Origin: Bacillota bacterium
GTDB taxonomy: Bacteria; Bacillota; DTU030; DUMP01
Length of the DNA: 34,304 nt
Direction: 5' to 3'
Assembly (NCBI GenBank): GCA_030154105.1
Contig: JASKKP010000023.1
Coordinates: forward strand, 1 to 34,304
A program made the translations under genes and the position numbers. Shown here in pieces: positions 24,198-32,180 of this stretch (position 1 is its first letter; every line of letters starts with the position of its first letter). The notes below the pieces were generated by a model. It did not search any database, was not told the origin of the DNA, and was given only the letters and a program-made list of their open reading frames with translations.

Positions 24198-24228
24198 GCA
24201 TAGCCTGAGCGACCGGGGAACATACTAG
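24198..24228 (+). promoter_or_regulatory. Candidate sporulation-sigma promoter ahead of the coat genes
   Basis: CATACTAG (24221-24228) resembles the -10 box of mother-cell sigma factors E/K, with GCATAG (24198-24203) as a possible -35, 37 bp before the first coat-like gene. The match is partial. The remaining bases 24060-24197 show no gene. Confidence 0.3.
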
Positions 24229-24264
24229 TTAGGCAAGAATGGGGTAAGAGAGGGGGATAGGAGC

Positions 24265-24492
24265 ATGGCGCAAACTCGTGGGCGCGCCCTGGAGGTTTTC
24301 ACCGACCGGGAGCTGCAGTGCCTGCAGGAACAGCTTTCCCTGGAAGAGCTGGCCGTGAAAAAGATGCGTTCTTACGAGGGGCAGGTAACGGACCCGGAGC
24401 TCAAAAAGGTGATTAGTTCCCTGCGTGAACAGCACGAGGGGCACTACAATACCCTGATGCGGCACCTTCTAAGCCAGGAAATAAGCCCTTAA
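24265..24492 (+). CDS. Small coat-associated ferritin-like protein
   Basis: 75 aa, almost all helical. The stretch LSLEELAVKKMRSYEGQVTD, then PELKKVISSLREQHEGHYNTLM, resembles small proteins encoded just before CotF-type coat genes in Clostridia, with a two-helix ferritin-like pattern. Function is not established; a spore-coat role is inferred from the neighbour. ATG 24265 follows an AGGAG-type site (GATAGGAGC). It is 12 bp before the next gene, so the two form an operon. Confidence 0.75.
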   Translation: MAQTRGRALEVFTDRELQCLQEQLSLEELAVKKMRSYEGQVTDPELKKVISSLREQHEGHYNTLMRHLLSQEISP

Positions 24493-24504
24493 GGAGGGAC
24501 GGTC

Positions 24505-24783
24505 GTGGCCGAGAACCAGAACCTTTCGGAACGGGACATCATGCAGGACTGCCTGGTACTCGAGAAACACCTGACGGAAACCTACAACGCGGCGGTCAAT
24601 GAAACTGCCCACAACTTACTGCGGAGCGACCTCATCAGCATTCTCACGGAAGAACATCAGCTCCAATCGTCCGTTTTCGGGACTTTAGACAAGCGCGGCT
24701 GGTACCTTACCCGCCCGGTCACGCGGGAAGCGCTCAGCGAAGCGCAGAGTTATTTTAAGAGTATTCAAAGCGACTTGCAGTAG
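24505..24783 (+). CDS. CotF-family spore coat protein
   Basis: 92 aa. SERDIMQDCLVLEKHLTETY, then NAAVNETAHNLLRSDLISIL, then EEHQLQSSVFGTLDKRGWY is the typical Coat_F pattern, helical with a C-terminal GWY motif. Such proteins are found in the spore coat or bind spore surfaces and indicate that the organism can sporulate. GTG start at 24505 behind AAGGAGGGAC. It follows the small coat-like gene and precedes the prenyl synthase by 66 bp. Confidence 0.88.
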   Translation: MAENQNLSERDIMQDCLVLEKHLTETYNAAVNETAHNLLRSDLISILTEEHQLQSSVFGTLDKRGWYLTRPVTREALSEAQSYFKSIQSDLQ

Positions 24784-24849
24784 ATCACCACGCGGGGCCA
24801 GGAGAAGGAGCGCTCCGCGTTTTCTGCACCAGGGATTGGAGGTGAATGC

Positions 24850-25863
24850 GTGACGGCACCCGTTTTAGCCTCGGGCCCGGCCCCGCCGCTTTCACCCGGC
24901 CCCGAGGACGCGCCGGGCACCCAAGACCTCGAACACGTGGAAGCATTTCTGCGCCGGGCCATAAAGTCGGCCGGCAGCCGGGAAGCCGCCTCGCTCGGAA
25001 GTGAACTGGCCTTTGCCGGGGGCAAACGCCTGCGCCCACGGCTTTTTCTCCTGTCTTTTCGCGCCTTGGCCCCCTTTGCCCCACCACCTTACGCCTACCG
25101 CCTGGCCGCCGCCCTGGAACTCCTGCACCTGGCAACGCTCGTTCACGACGACGTTATCGACGGCGCCACCGTGCGCCGCTCGCGGCCCAGCCTGAATGCC
25201 GCGCACGGTGAGCGGGCGGCAGTGCTCGTCGGGGATTTTTTCTTCAGCCAGTTCTTACAGGCGGCCGCGCCCAGCGGTCCCCGCGCCCTGGCGCTCCTTT
25301 CGACCGCCATCTCCAGGATGGTGGAAGGCGAGCTCGAGCAGGCGCGCCATCGCTTTGATCTAAGCCTAAGCGAGGCCGAGTATTTGCGCATTATCGCCAA
25401 GAAGACCGCCGCCTTCCTGGCCGCCGCCTGCGAACTTGGCGCCCTGACAGCGGGAGCGGGGCAAAAGGAAAGAAGGTTGTTCCAGCGTTTCGGCCGGTAT
25501 CTCGGGTGTGCCTTTCAACTTCAGGACGACATCCTGGACTACGTGGGCGACCCGCTTCTTCTCGGCAAGCCGCGCGGGGGCGACCTGGCCGAGGGAGTGA
25601 TCACCCTTCCCCTCATCTATGCGCTAAAATGCGGCCGCCGGGCCGCACGCATAAGGTCGCTCCTCGCCGGCGGCCCCCTCGGCCCCGGAGAACTTGAAGC
25701 GGTCCGCGCCGAGGTGGAAAAAGCAGGGGGCATTGCCTACGCCCGCGCGCGGGCGAACGAATTCTTACGGCGCGCCCTGGCCGAGCTCACCGTCCTACCC
25801 CCCGGGCCCGCCCGCACCGAACTCGAAAGGCTGGTATGGTCCTTGGAGCGGCGGGAAAAGTGA
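24850..25863 (+). CDS. Polyprenyl diphosphate synthase (trans, long chain)
   Basis: 337 aa. Both aspartate-rich motifs of trans-prenyltransferases are present: HDDVIDGATVRR (first DDxxD) and LQDDILDYVGD (second). FAGGKRLRPRLF near residue 55 binds the isopentenyl substrate. The residues four and five positions before the first motif are Thr and Ala, which is compatible with a long-chain product (inference). The product probably supplies the prenyltransferase encoded next, with which it overlaps (GTGA). GTG start at 24850 behind GGAGGTG. The N-terminal 30 residues are proline-rich and not conserved. Confidence 0.92.
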   Translation: MTAPVLASGPAPPLSPGPEDAPGTQDLEHVEAFLRRAIKSAGSREAASLGSELAFAGGKRLRPRLFLLSFRALAPFAPPPYAYRLAAALELLHLATLVHDDVIDGATVRRSRPSLNAAHGERAAVLVGDFFFSQFLQAAAPSGPRALALLSTAISRMVEGELEQARHRFDLSLSEAEYLRIIAKKTAAFLAAACELGALTAGAGQKERRLFQRFGRYLGCAFQLQDDILDYVGDPLLLGKPRGGDLAEGVITLPLIYALKCGRRAARIRSLLAGGPLGPGELEAVRAEVEKAGGIAYARARANEFLRRALAELTVLPPGPARTELERLVWSLERREK

Positions 25864-26780
25864 AGGGATCGGTGTGGAAAAGCCTCCTCGGCCTAGGCCT
25901 TTTAATGCGCTGGCCGGCGATCTTGGCCTGGAGCGGAGGCGGCATCTTCCTGGCCGCCGGGCTCGCCAGAGATACGGTGCGCCTCCCCGGCGCTTGGACG
26001 AACCTGGGGCTTCTGGCTTTGGTCGTTCTCCTCCTTCACGGCGTAGTGTCTCACGCCGTAAACGACTGCGCCGACTGGGCAAGCGGCACGGACCGCCTCA
26101 GCCCGAGGCTCCTTTCGGGCGGCTCGCGCGTCATCCCGCGCGGCCTTTTGGGGCAAAAAGAGCTGGCACGGATAAGCGCAAAGGCTCTTTTTATGGCCCT
26201 CGTCCTCGCCACAGTCCTCTTCTTCCGCCTGGGTCCGGGCGTCCTCGTGCCGCTGGCCATCGGGCTCTGGGCCCCCCTCGCGTACTCGCTTCCACCTTTG
26301 GCCCTGGCCTACCGGCCCTTCCTCGGCGAGTGGTTGGGGGCTTTCCCGGCCCTTCTCGCCACCACGCTGGGGGCATATTGGGTTCTCACCGGCGCCGTTA
26401 CCCCAAGGAGTGGAGGCGCCGCCTTTATATACGGTCTTTTATGCCAGGCCTGGCTGGCCGAACACCACCTGGCCGACATCGGCGCGGACCTTAAGGCCAC
26501 CCCGCGTAAGCTTACGACGGCAGCTTGGGTAAGCCTGCGCTGGGGACTGCCGGCGGCCCGCTTCGTCCCGGCGCTTTACGCCGGGGCCGCCGTGGCCTTC
26601 GCGCTCGGCGCGGCGGCATATTGGGGAGCAAGCTTCGCGCCAGCCGTTGTCCCGGCTTCCGCAAGCTGCCTCATCGCCCTCGCATCCAGGCCGCATGACG
26701 TTTCGGCCACAACTCGTGCCGAAATTACAATGATGGCCCTTGCCCTCCTTACAGGCTGGTTCCTCGGCTGGCTCGTGTAA
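25860..26780 (+). CDS. UbiA-family membrane prenyltransferase
   Basis: 306 aa with about eight membrane segments. The first metal-diphosphate motif is NDCADWASGTD (N-D-x3-D-x4-D), and the second is HHLADIGADLKA (D-x3-D). UbiA enzymes attach a polyprenyl chain to an aromatic acceptor, as MenA does in menaquinone synthesis. MenA is a possible identity, but no other quinone genes are nearby, so the acceptor is open. The GTG at 25860 overlaps the synthase stop; an ATG at 25836 would overlap more. The pairing with a prenyl diphosphate synthase suggests they act in sequence. Confidence 0.88.
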   Translation: MKGSVWKSLLGLGLLMRWPAILAWSGGGIFLAAGLARDTVRLPGAWTNLGLLALVVLLLHGVVSHAVNDCADWASGTDRLSPRLLSGGSRVIPRGLLGQKELARISAKALFMALVLATVLFFRLGPGVLVPLAIGLWAPLAYSLPPLALAYRPFLGEWLGAFPALLATTLGAYWVLTGAVTPRSGGAAFIYGLLCQAWLAEHHLADIGADLKATPRKLTTAAWVSLRWGLPAARFVPALYAGAAVAFALGAAAYWGASFAPAVVPASASCLIALASRPHDVSATTRAEITMMALALLTGWFLGWLV

Positions 26781-26826
26781 GCGAGGGGACACTTTTCTTA
26801 AAATTTCCTTAACGGAGGCTAAGAGC

Positions 26827-26973
26827 ATGATGAGCTTTCTCTGGGCCTTTCTCGGGACCCTGGCGGCGCTCGCCTTTGCCGTAGGCACGCTCATCGCGGC
26901 CCGCCGCCAGATTTTCCGCCTTCTGGCCGCCCGCTTCATACCAAGGCTGCGGCGTCTGCGCGACCGGTCCTAG
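26827..26973 (+). CDS. 48-residue single-pass membrane protein
   Basis: Starts MMSFLWAFLGTLAALAFAVG, one membrane helix of about 20 residues, followed by a very basic tail (AARRQIFRLLAARFIPRL, then RRLRDRS). ATG 26827 has CGGAGG eight bases upstream. Not recognised. Topology suggests the tail faces the cytoplasm. It follows the UbiA gene by 46 bp and may belong to the same transcript. Confidence 0.6.
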   Translation: MMSFLWAFLGTLAALAFAVGTLIAARRQIFRLLAARFIPRLRRLRDRS

Positions 26974-26989
26974 GGCGGCAAAGTTAGAA

Positions 26990-27020
26990 ACGCCCGGGCC
27001 TTTCGCTCGGCCTCGGGCGT
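26990..27020. terminator. Hairpin between convergent genes
   Basis: ACGCCCGGGCC (26990-27000) pairs with GGCCTCGGGCGT (27009-27020), one base bulged. It lies between the ends of a plus-strand and a minus-strand gene. Neither side has a good T-tract, so a terminator role is likely but unproven. Confidence 0.4.
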
Positions 27021-27026
27021 CGTACT

Positions 27027-27771
27027 CTATTCTCCTCCCACCCAGCGCACGGCGTTGGCCCAGAACCGATTGTAGCGGGGCCAGCTCAAGAACTCGGGTG
27101 GGCCCCAGTGGGGCGCACAGTCGCTGACGAAAGCCAGGCTGCGGCCGCGGCCGTACGTCCCGACCACCAAAAAGTGGTCTTCTCCGGCGGCTAGGAGCAC
27201 CTTCGCCCCCTCCTTAGCCCGGAAGCGGTTGTACCCCAAAAAGTGCGGCCATGTCTCCGGCACGCCGGCCAGTACCGGTTGTTCCGGCGAAATCACCCGC
27301 GGCGTTATGCCCTCCGGCACCTCGCGCCGGTCGTCGCCGGGCAGGCACTCCACCGGCAGGGCGGCTTTGAGAGGCGTCTCCCCGTAGCGGGCTTTCCCGT
27401 CGATCCCCGAAAAAGACATATAGCCCCCGATCATGACGAGCCCGCCGCCCTCTTCGACATACTGCCGCAGGGCCTCCAAGCGGTTGGGGAGGACGGCCGA
27501 CCTGCTGAAGGTATCATTGTGCAGAAGCAAGGTGTTGGAACCGATGTCGCTCAAAATTACTGCCCCATAGCGCTTAAGCTCGCCCACGGAGAAGGGAAAA
27601 CGATCCTGCGCCACGTGGCTGGGCTGGTAATCCACCTCTATCCCGGCCGCACGCAGCGCCGCAAGGAGCCAGAACGGCTCCTTCTTCGTATTTAGACGTG
27701 GTGAAGCTGTCGAAACCCTTAACGTGGATCATGTGGGTAACCCAGGACTCACCCGCCAAAAGGACGCGCAC
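27027..27771 (-). pseudogene. Glutamine amidotransferase-like (DUF1355-type) gene with a frameshift
   Basis: From GTG 27771 (GGAGG upstream) the frame reads VRVLLAGESWVTHMIHVKGF, then DSFTTSKYEEGA, and then leaves homology. A second frame continues WLLAALRAAGIEVDYQPSHV and runs to the stop at 27027 with GGGLVMIGGYMSF, GYNRFRAKEGA and SDCAPHWGPPEF. Total span is 745 bases, one more than a multiple of three, so one extra base near 27675-27685 (inside the palindrome GGAGCC-GTTCT-GGCTCC) explains it. Repaired length is about 247 aa, normal for this class-I amidotransferase-like family of unknown function. It could be a sequencing error or a true recent lesion. Confidence 0.8.
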
Positions 27772-27806
27772 GTCCCCTGCCTCCTCTTCTTTTTGATGCT
27801 CTTCCT

Positions 27807-29084
27807 CTACTCCGCCACACCGCACCAGTCCAGGATGAGGCGCGCTGCAATACGGATGAACGTCAGATACTCCTGCACGTCCACAGACTCCCCGACGCTG
27901 TGCGCCTGTTCCGGCTCGCCCGGCCCGAGGATCACGCAGGGAATCCGGGCCAGGGCGGTAAAGTACCTGGCATCGCAGCCGGCAGGCTTCCCGCTCACGC
28001 GCACAGGTGCGCCGTTTTCAGCTTCTACGGCACGGGCTGTTGTTTGTACCAAGGGATGATCCACCGGCACCTCGAAGGGGCTCCCCTCCTGATATTTTTC
28101 AATCTTGGGCGGGTGCTCGCGCAGCCAGGGGTCACCCCGGGCACAATCTTCAAGCGCCGCCAGCACCTCCCGTTCCGTACGGCGTCCGGCCTCCGGCCCG
28201 TCCGGGAGGTAGTGGAGGCAGAGTTTGAACTCGCACCACCCCGGCACGGTAGACCCGGCCTCGCCGCCGTGGATCTCACCCACGTTGATGCTCGGGCCGG
28301 GAAGCAGCGGGTGACGCCGGGTAAGGAGCCAGCGGTGCTCCAGCTCATTTAGGGCCTGGATCAGCTTTATGGCCTTTTCGACGGCGCTTACGCCTGCCCA
28401 CTTGCGGCTGGAATGGAGGGGCTTTCCTTCTACTCTCACCGCGTAAAAGATGAAGCCCATGTGCGCCGGCTGCACTTCCAGGTGCGTAGGCTCGGCGATG
28501 ACGGCCCCGTCGGCACGGTAACCGCGGTCCAGGCAGGCCAGCGTCCCATTCCCGCCGCCCTCTTCATCTACAACGCTTTCAAAAATCAAGTCGCCTTTAA
28601 GGCGCACTCCGGCGCGCCGCACCGCTTCCGCGGCGAGGAGCAGCCCGGCGAGCCCGGCCTTCATGTCGGCCGCACCGAGGCCGTACAGCCGCCCGCGCTC
28701 CACCACGCCACTCCAGGGCGGGTAGGGCCAGGCGGCCGGGTCGCCGGGCGGCATGGTATCCACGTGCCCGTTGAGGATGATTGACCGCCCGCCGCCTACT
28801 CCGGGGAAGCGGGCCACCACGTTTGGCCGCCCGGCGTAGTTATGCCCCTCATTTCCCAGGCCGTAGCGCTGCAGGCGATCTTCCTCCGGCTCGAATACGT
28901 CGGGCAGAGCGCCGAGGCGCTCCAGGCGCGCCCGAATGAGCTCCTGCCCCGCCGCCTCCCGTCCGCCCGTGATTCCGTGCCCTAATACCTGCGTATCCGC
29001 CTGCACGAGCTGTTGCAGAAAGCGCACCGCCTCTTCTTCCTGCTCTCTTAAAACCTCGCTTACGCGCTGCCAGGCATCCGGCAT
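27807..29084 (-). CDS. M20-family metallopeptidase/deacylase (ArgE/DapE type)
   Basis: 425 aa. Zinc-binding motifs are in order: NGHVDTMPPGD, YGLGAADMKAGLAG, VDEEGGGNGTL, and GCDARYF/GPGEPEQAHSVGESV near the C-terminus. The middle dimerisation domain starts near GKPLHSSRKW. Enzymes of this group cleave N-acyl or amide bonds; exact substrate unknown. Context with nucleoside hydrolase and ribokinase hints at a nucleobase or amide-containing salvage substrate (inference). ATG 29084 behind AAGGAGG, 15 bp after the hydrolase gene. Confidence 0.9.
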   Translation of the reverse strand: MPDAWQRVSEVLREQEEEAVRFLQQLVQADTQVLGHGITGGREAAGQELIRARLERLGALPDVFEPEEDRLQRYGLGNEGHNYAGRPNVVARFPGVGGGRSIILNGHVDTMPPGDPAAWPYPPWSGVVERGRLYGLGAADMKAGLAGLLLAAEAVRRAGVRLKGDLIFESVVDEEGGGNGTLACLDRGYRADGAVIAEPTHLEVQPAHMGFIFYAVRVEGKPLHSSRKWAGVSAVEKAIKLIQALNELEHRWLLTRRHPLLPGPSINVGEIHGGEAGSTVPGWCEFKLCLHYLPDGPEAGRRTEREVLAALEDCARGDPWLREHPPKIEKYQEGSPFEVPVDHPLVQTTARAVEAENGAPVRVSGKPAGCDARYFTALARIPCVILGPGEPEQAHSVGESVDVQEYLTFIRIAARLILDWCGVAE

Positions 29085-29099
29085 TCTCTTCGCCCTCCT

Positions 29100-30029
29100 T
29101 CAGCGGTAGCGGGCGAGGGCGGTAAGGACGATGTCCCAGAAGCGGTCGCGGTCGAGTTTCATGGCCACCTGGGCGTTGGGCGCATGGCCGGTGAGGCCGT
29201 AAAAGTCGCAGACGGTGCGGCCGTAGTTGAGGTCGCTCTTGGTATCCACCGCGACGTAGGCCGGCCGCGTGGTGAACACATCCGGATCGATCAGCTTGGC
29301 CACCGTGCAGGGATCGTGCACCGGCGGCGCCTCCATGCCGTAGACCTTGTGGTAGGTAGAACCAAAGAAAGTGAGAAGCTCCGCTACCAGGTCCCCCACG
29401 CGCGTCCTCAGGCCGCGGAGGCGCTCCAAAACGTCCGGCGTGGCCGTAGCCTGGTGCGTAAGGTCAAGGCCCACCATGGTGATGGGCGCTCCGGCGGTAA
29501 AGACCACGTGGGCCGCCTCCGGGTCGGCGTAGATATTGAACTCGGCCGCGGGCGTGACGTTCCCCAGGCCGTAGGCGCCGCCCATGAGGACGATCTCTTT
29601 AACCCGCCGGGCGAGGTCGGGCCGGCGGATGAAGACGGCCGCAATGTTGGTAAGAGGACCCGTCGGCACCAAGGTGATGTCGCCGTCCGACTCGTCCAGC
29701 GTCCGGATGATGAAGTCTACGGCATGCTCTTTCTCAACGGGCACTTCAGGCGCCGGCAAGTCGGGTCCGTCCAGCCCCGATTCGCCGTGAATGTTGGGAG
29801 CGATAACCTGATCGCGCACGAGCGGCCGGGCCAGCCCGGCGTAGATGGGAACTTTAATGCCGGCCACGGTGGCCACACGCCTGGCATTCAGCGTGGTCTT
29901 CTCCAGGGTTTGGTTGCCCGCCACGGTGGTGATGCCGACGAGTTCGAGTTCGGGGCTCGCCGCGGCGATGAGGAGGGCCACGGCGTCGTCGTGGCCGGGA
30001 TCGATGTCCAGGATGATTTTCCGTTTCAT
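29100..30029 (-). CDS. Ribonucleoside hydrolase (inosine-uridine preferring family)
   Basis: 309 aa. The calcium-binding N-terminus is IILDIDPGHDDAVALL (usually DTDPGxDD; here Ile replaces Thr). It also has VGITTVAGNQTLEKTTLNA, VLMGGAYGLGNVTPAAEFN and HDPCTVAKLI. These enzymes split ribonucleosides into base and ribose. Ribokinase, encoded upstream, would then phosphorylate the ribose, so the two make a coherent salvage route. ATG 30029 follows GGAGG and overlaps the stop of the permease remnant (ATGA). Confidence 0.93.
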   Translation of the reverse strand: MKRKIILDIDPGHDDAVALLIAAASPELELVGITTVAGNQTLEKTTLNARRVATVAGIKVPIYAGLARPLVRDQVIAPNIHGESGLDGPDLPAPEVPVEKEHAVDFIIRTLDESDGDITLVPTGPLTNIAAVFIRRPDLARRVKEIVLMGGAYGLGNVTPAAEFNIYADPEAAHVVFTAGAPITMVGLDLTHQATATPDVLERLRGLRTRVGDLVAELLTFFGSTYHKVYGMEAPPVHDPCTVAKLIDPDVFTTRPAYVAVDTKSDLNYGRTVCDFYGLTGHAPNAQVAMKLDRDRFWDIVLTALARYR

Positions 30030-30274
30030 TGTCTCGCCTCCTCGGTAACGCTCGGTAGTTTCAGGCGGCGCGGCAGGGCGGCCCAGCGCGAGACGACGAC
30101 CAGCACGGCCACCGTAACCAGATAGGCAATCATCAGCATGAACTGAGAAGGGAAGCCCAAGTGTGCAGCTTCACTTCTATCTGCGTTGAATACCCCGCCG
30201 GTAAAGGCCACCGCGACACATAAGGCCGCCAGAGTGACTGGGATGTCGTCCGGCGGAGCAGCATCCATGACCAT
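30026..30274 (-). pseudogene. C-terminal remnant of a nucleoside/sugar ABC transporter permease
   Basis: Only about 80 codons remain. HLGFPSQFMLMIAYLVTVAV, then LVVVSRWAALPRRLKLPSVT, resembles the last membrane helix and tail of NupQ/YufQ-like permeases (pattern P-S-x-L-x2-M-x-P-Y-x2-T ... R-x3-P). The other five or more helices are missing, and the sequence before residue 20 is unrelated. The stop still overlaps the hydrolase start, as expected for a former operon. Confidence 0.6.
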
Positions 30275-30316
30275 GGGCGACCGGCTTTTTCTGCTTTCCC
30301 CTGCGCGCCGGCCGCT

Positions 30317-31237
30317 TCACCCCTGCCTGGCCGCAAGGAACATCTCCACCTCCTTTCGGTAGGGTAAGGAGGGCTGCGCTCCCGGTCTGGTAACCGCAAG
30401 CGCCCCCACCGCGTTGGCAAAGGTCAAAGCACGGTAGATATCGCCTTCTTCTAACCAGGCTACGGCAAAAGCTGCACCGAAGGCGTCGCCGGCGGCGGTA
30501 GTGTCCACCGCCTGTACGGGAAAGGCCGGCAGGTGTTCAAACCGGTTGCCGCTAGCGTAAATCACGCCGCGTTCGCCGAGCTTGAGAAGAACATGGCGCG
30601 GGCCCCGGCTCAAAAGTTTTGCCGCTGCGAGCCTGGCGCTTTTTAGGTCTGTTATGGGCTGCCCACTCAGCCCAGCCGCCTCGTGCTCGTTCGGCGTAAG
30701 GAAATCTACCAGGCGTAAAAGCTCTTCCGGCAAGGGCTGGGCCGGGGCGGGATCGAGGATGACCGTTACCCCGTGCTTATGGGCCAGTTCCGCCGCCGCC
30801 TGAACCGTGGCCAGGGGAATTTCCAGCTGGAGTAAAAGAACCCTGGCTCCTGAGATAAGCTCGGCATGGGCGCGGACGTCCTCTGGCGTAAGTCGGGCGT
30901 TGGCCCCGGGAGAAACGATAATCTGGTTCTCCCCGGCCGCATCAATAGTAATGAAGGCCACTCCTGAAGAAACCCCCGGCTCCACCTTTACGCCCGCCGT
31001 GCCCACGCCATCCGCCCCCAAGTTTCGGATCAAGGTGGCACCGAAGGGGTCGTCACCCACTTTCCCCACCATGTCCACGCCTGCGCCCAGGCGGGCGGCG
31101 GCAATGGCCTGGTTGGCCCCTTTGCCGCCCCCGGCATAGCGCACGTCCGAGGCGAGCACGGTCTCCCCCGTACGGGGTCTCTCGCGGACGGAGACCGTAA
31201 GGTCCATATTCAGGCTCCCGACCACAACAATGCTCAC
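30317..31237 (-). CDS. rbsK: Ribokinase (PfkB family)
   Basis: 306 aa. First PfkB signature YAGGGKGANQAIAAARLG near residue 34; second, DTTAAGDAFGAAFAVA, near 245 with the catalytic Asp. Substrate region GSLNMDLTVSVRERPRTGET at the N-terminus is ribokinase-like. It phosphorylates ribose to ribose 5-phosphate in the cytoplasm, feeding the pentose pathway. GTG start at 31237 behind GGAGAGGGG, right after the broken LacI gene, its probable former regulator. Confidence 0.94.
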   Translation of the reverse strand: MSIVVVGSLNMDLTVSVRERPRTGETVLASDVRYAGGGKGANQAIAAARLGAGVDMVGKVGDDPFGATLIRNLGADGVGTAGVKVEPGVSSGVAFITIDAAGENQIIVSPGANARLTPEDVRAHAELISGARVLLLQLEIPLATVQAAAELAHKHGVTVILDPAPAQPLPEELLRLVDFLTPNEHEAAGLSGQPITDLKSARLAAAKLLSRGPRHVLLKLGERGVIYASGNRFEHLPAFPVQAVDTTAAGDAFGAAFAVAWLEEGDIYRALTFANAVGALAVTRPGAQPSLPYRKEVEMFLAARQG

Positions 31238-31242
31238 GCTAT

Positions 31243-31614
31243 CTACCCCTCTCCTTGCGATGATGCCCGCACGACCAAGGTGGGCTTGAAAAGCTTTTTC
31301 TGTACCGGCAGCTCGCGCCAGGCGATGCGCTCCATGGCCACCTCTTAGGTGGTGACGCCGATGAGGTAGGAAGGCTGCTCCACCGTGGTAAGCGGCGGCT
31401 TCGCCAGGCGGGCGAAGACGATGTTATCGGCGCGTGTTCCCCTTTACCATGCTGCGGGCAACGCCGTTGGGCACGTAGTTTAGGCGCCAAATAGCGGCGA
31501 TGACCTTCCGGTACGTCTCTTCCTTGAGATGCCGAGATGCCCAGTGTAGTTGAGGACGCGCGATACTGTAGCCACCGACACCCCAGCTTCCTTCGCCACC
31601 TTGCCAATGCCCAT
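31243..31614 (-). pseudogene. LacI-family regulator, broken by duplication and internal deletion
   Basis: From ATG 31614 the frame gives a LacI HTH (MGIGKVAKEAGVSVATVSRV, then LNYTGHL). An 8-bp tandem duplication (GAGATGCC at 31526-31533 and again 31534-31541) then shifts the frame. The shifted frame continues KEETYRKVIAAIWRLNYVPN, then GVARSMVKGNTR, and jumps directly to the extreme C-terminus of the family (ADNIVFARLAKPPLTTVEQP). Roughly 200 residues of the effector domain are absent. An in-frame TAA follows (31345-31347), after which homology continues to a stop at 31243-31245. It cannot make a working repressor. Confidence 0.88.
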
Positions 31615-31652
31615 CTACCGGCTTACAGGATTTGAGCAAGTATTCGCGTTCT

Positions 31653-32099
31653 TTACAACCTTTTCCTGCCCGCGGTGTCGACCGGGCTGATCGCGTCCTT
31701 GCCGGCGTCCCTGGCCGCCTCCAGGATCCCCAGGCCCGTGCCGCCTGCCACGTTCATGACGATATCGGCGCCTTGCTTGTACTGGGCCAAGGTGAGTTCC
31801 TTGCCCTTGGCCGGATCGTTGAAAGAGCCAGCAAAGGCAGAGAGGACCTTAATCTCCGGGTCGATGTACTTTGCGCCCCGCTCATAGCCGGTAAGGAAGT
31901 CGCGGAGGATGGCCATGTCCATGCCGTCCACCCAGCCGATGATCTTCTCCTTGTTCATGCCGGGAAGCTCGGTATGCGTGGTCATAAGCGCGGCCAGAGC
32001 CCCGGCCAAGAAGGAACCCTCGTTTTGGGCGAAGGTGATGGAAGCGATGTTGTCGCCCTTCACCACATCGGCACCGGGCGCAGCGGGCGCCAGCTTTCT
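31653..32099 (-). pseudogene. Internal fragment of a BMP/PnrA-type nucleoside-binding lipoprotein
   Basis: About 137 codons match the middle of BMP family proteins: ITFAQNEGSFLAGALAALMT, KIIGWVDGMDMAILRDF, AGSFNDPAKGKELTLAQYKQ and NVAGGTGLGILEAARDAGKD. The signal peptide, lipobox and first domain are missing. The C-terminal third is lost after AISPVDTAG. Intact relatives are about 330-360 aa and bind nucleosides for an ABC importer. It sits between the trpB terminator and the broken LacI gene. Confidence 0.85.
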
Positions 32100-32128
32100 T
32101 TTGTTGTAAACTGGCCGGCCCGGAAGGC

Positions 32129-32160
32129 GCGGAAAAGGGGCGGGGTGTGCTCCCCGCCCC
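32129..32160 (-). terminator. Terminator of trpB2
   Basis: A perfect 9-bp GC stem GGGGCGGGG/CCCCGCCCC with a six-base loop, followed by TTTT on the minus strand, 20 bp after the trpB2 stop. Confidence 0.85.
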
Positions 32161-32180
32161 GCAGGCCGGCATTACCGCCG

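Noticed and set aside
31345..31347. In-frame stop in the LacI remnant considered as recoding
   Set aside because: It is TAA, not UGA, and the gene already has a frameshift and a large deletion.
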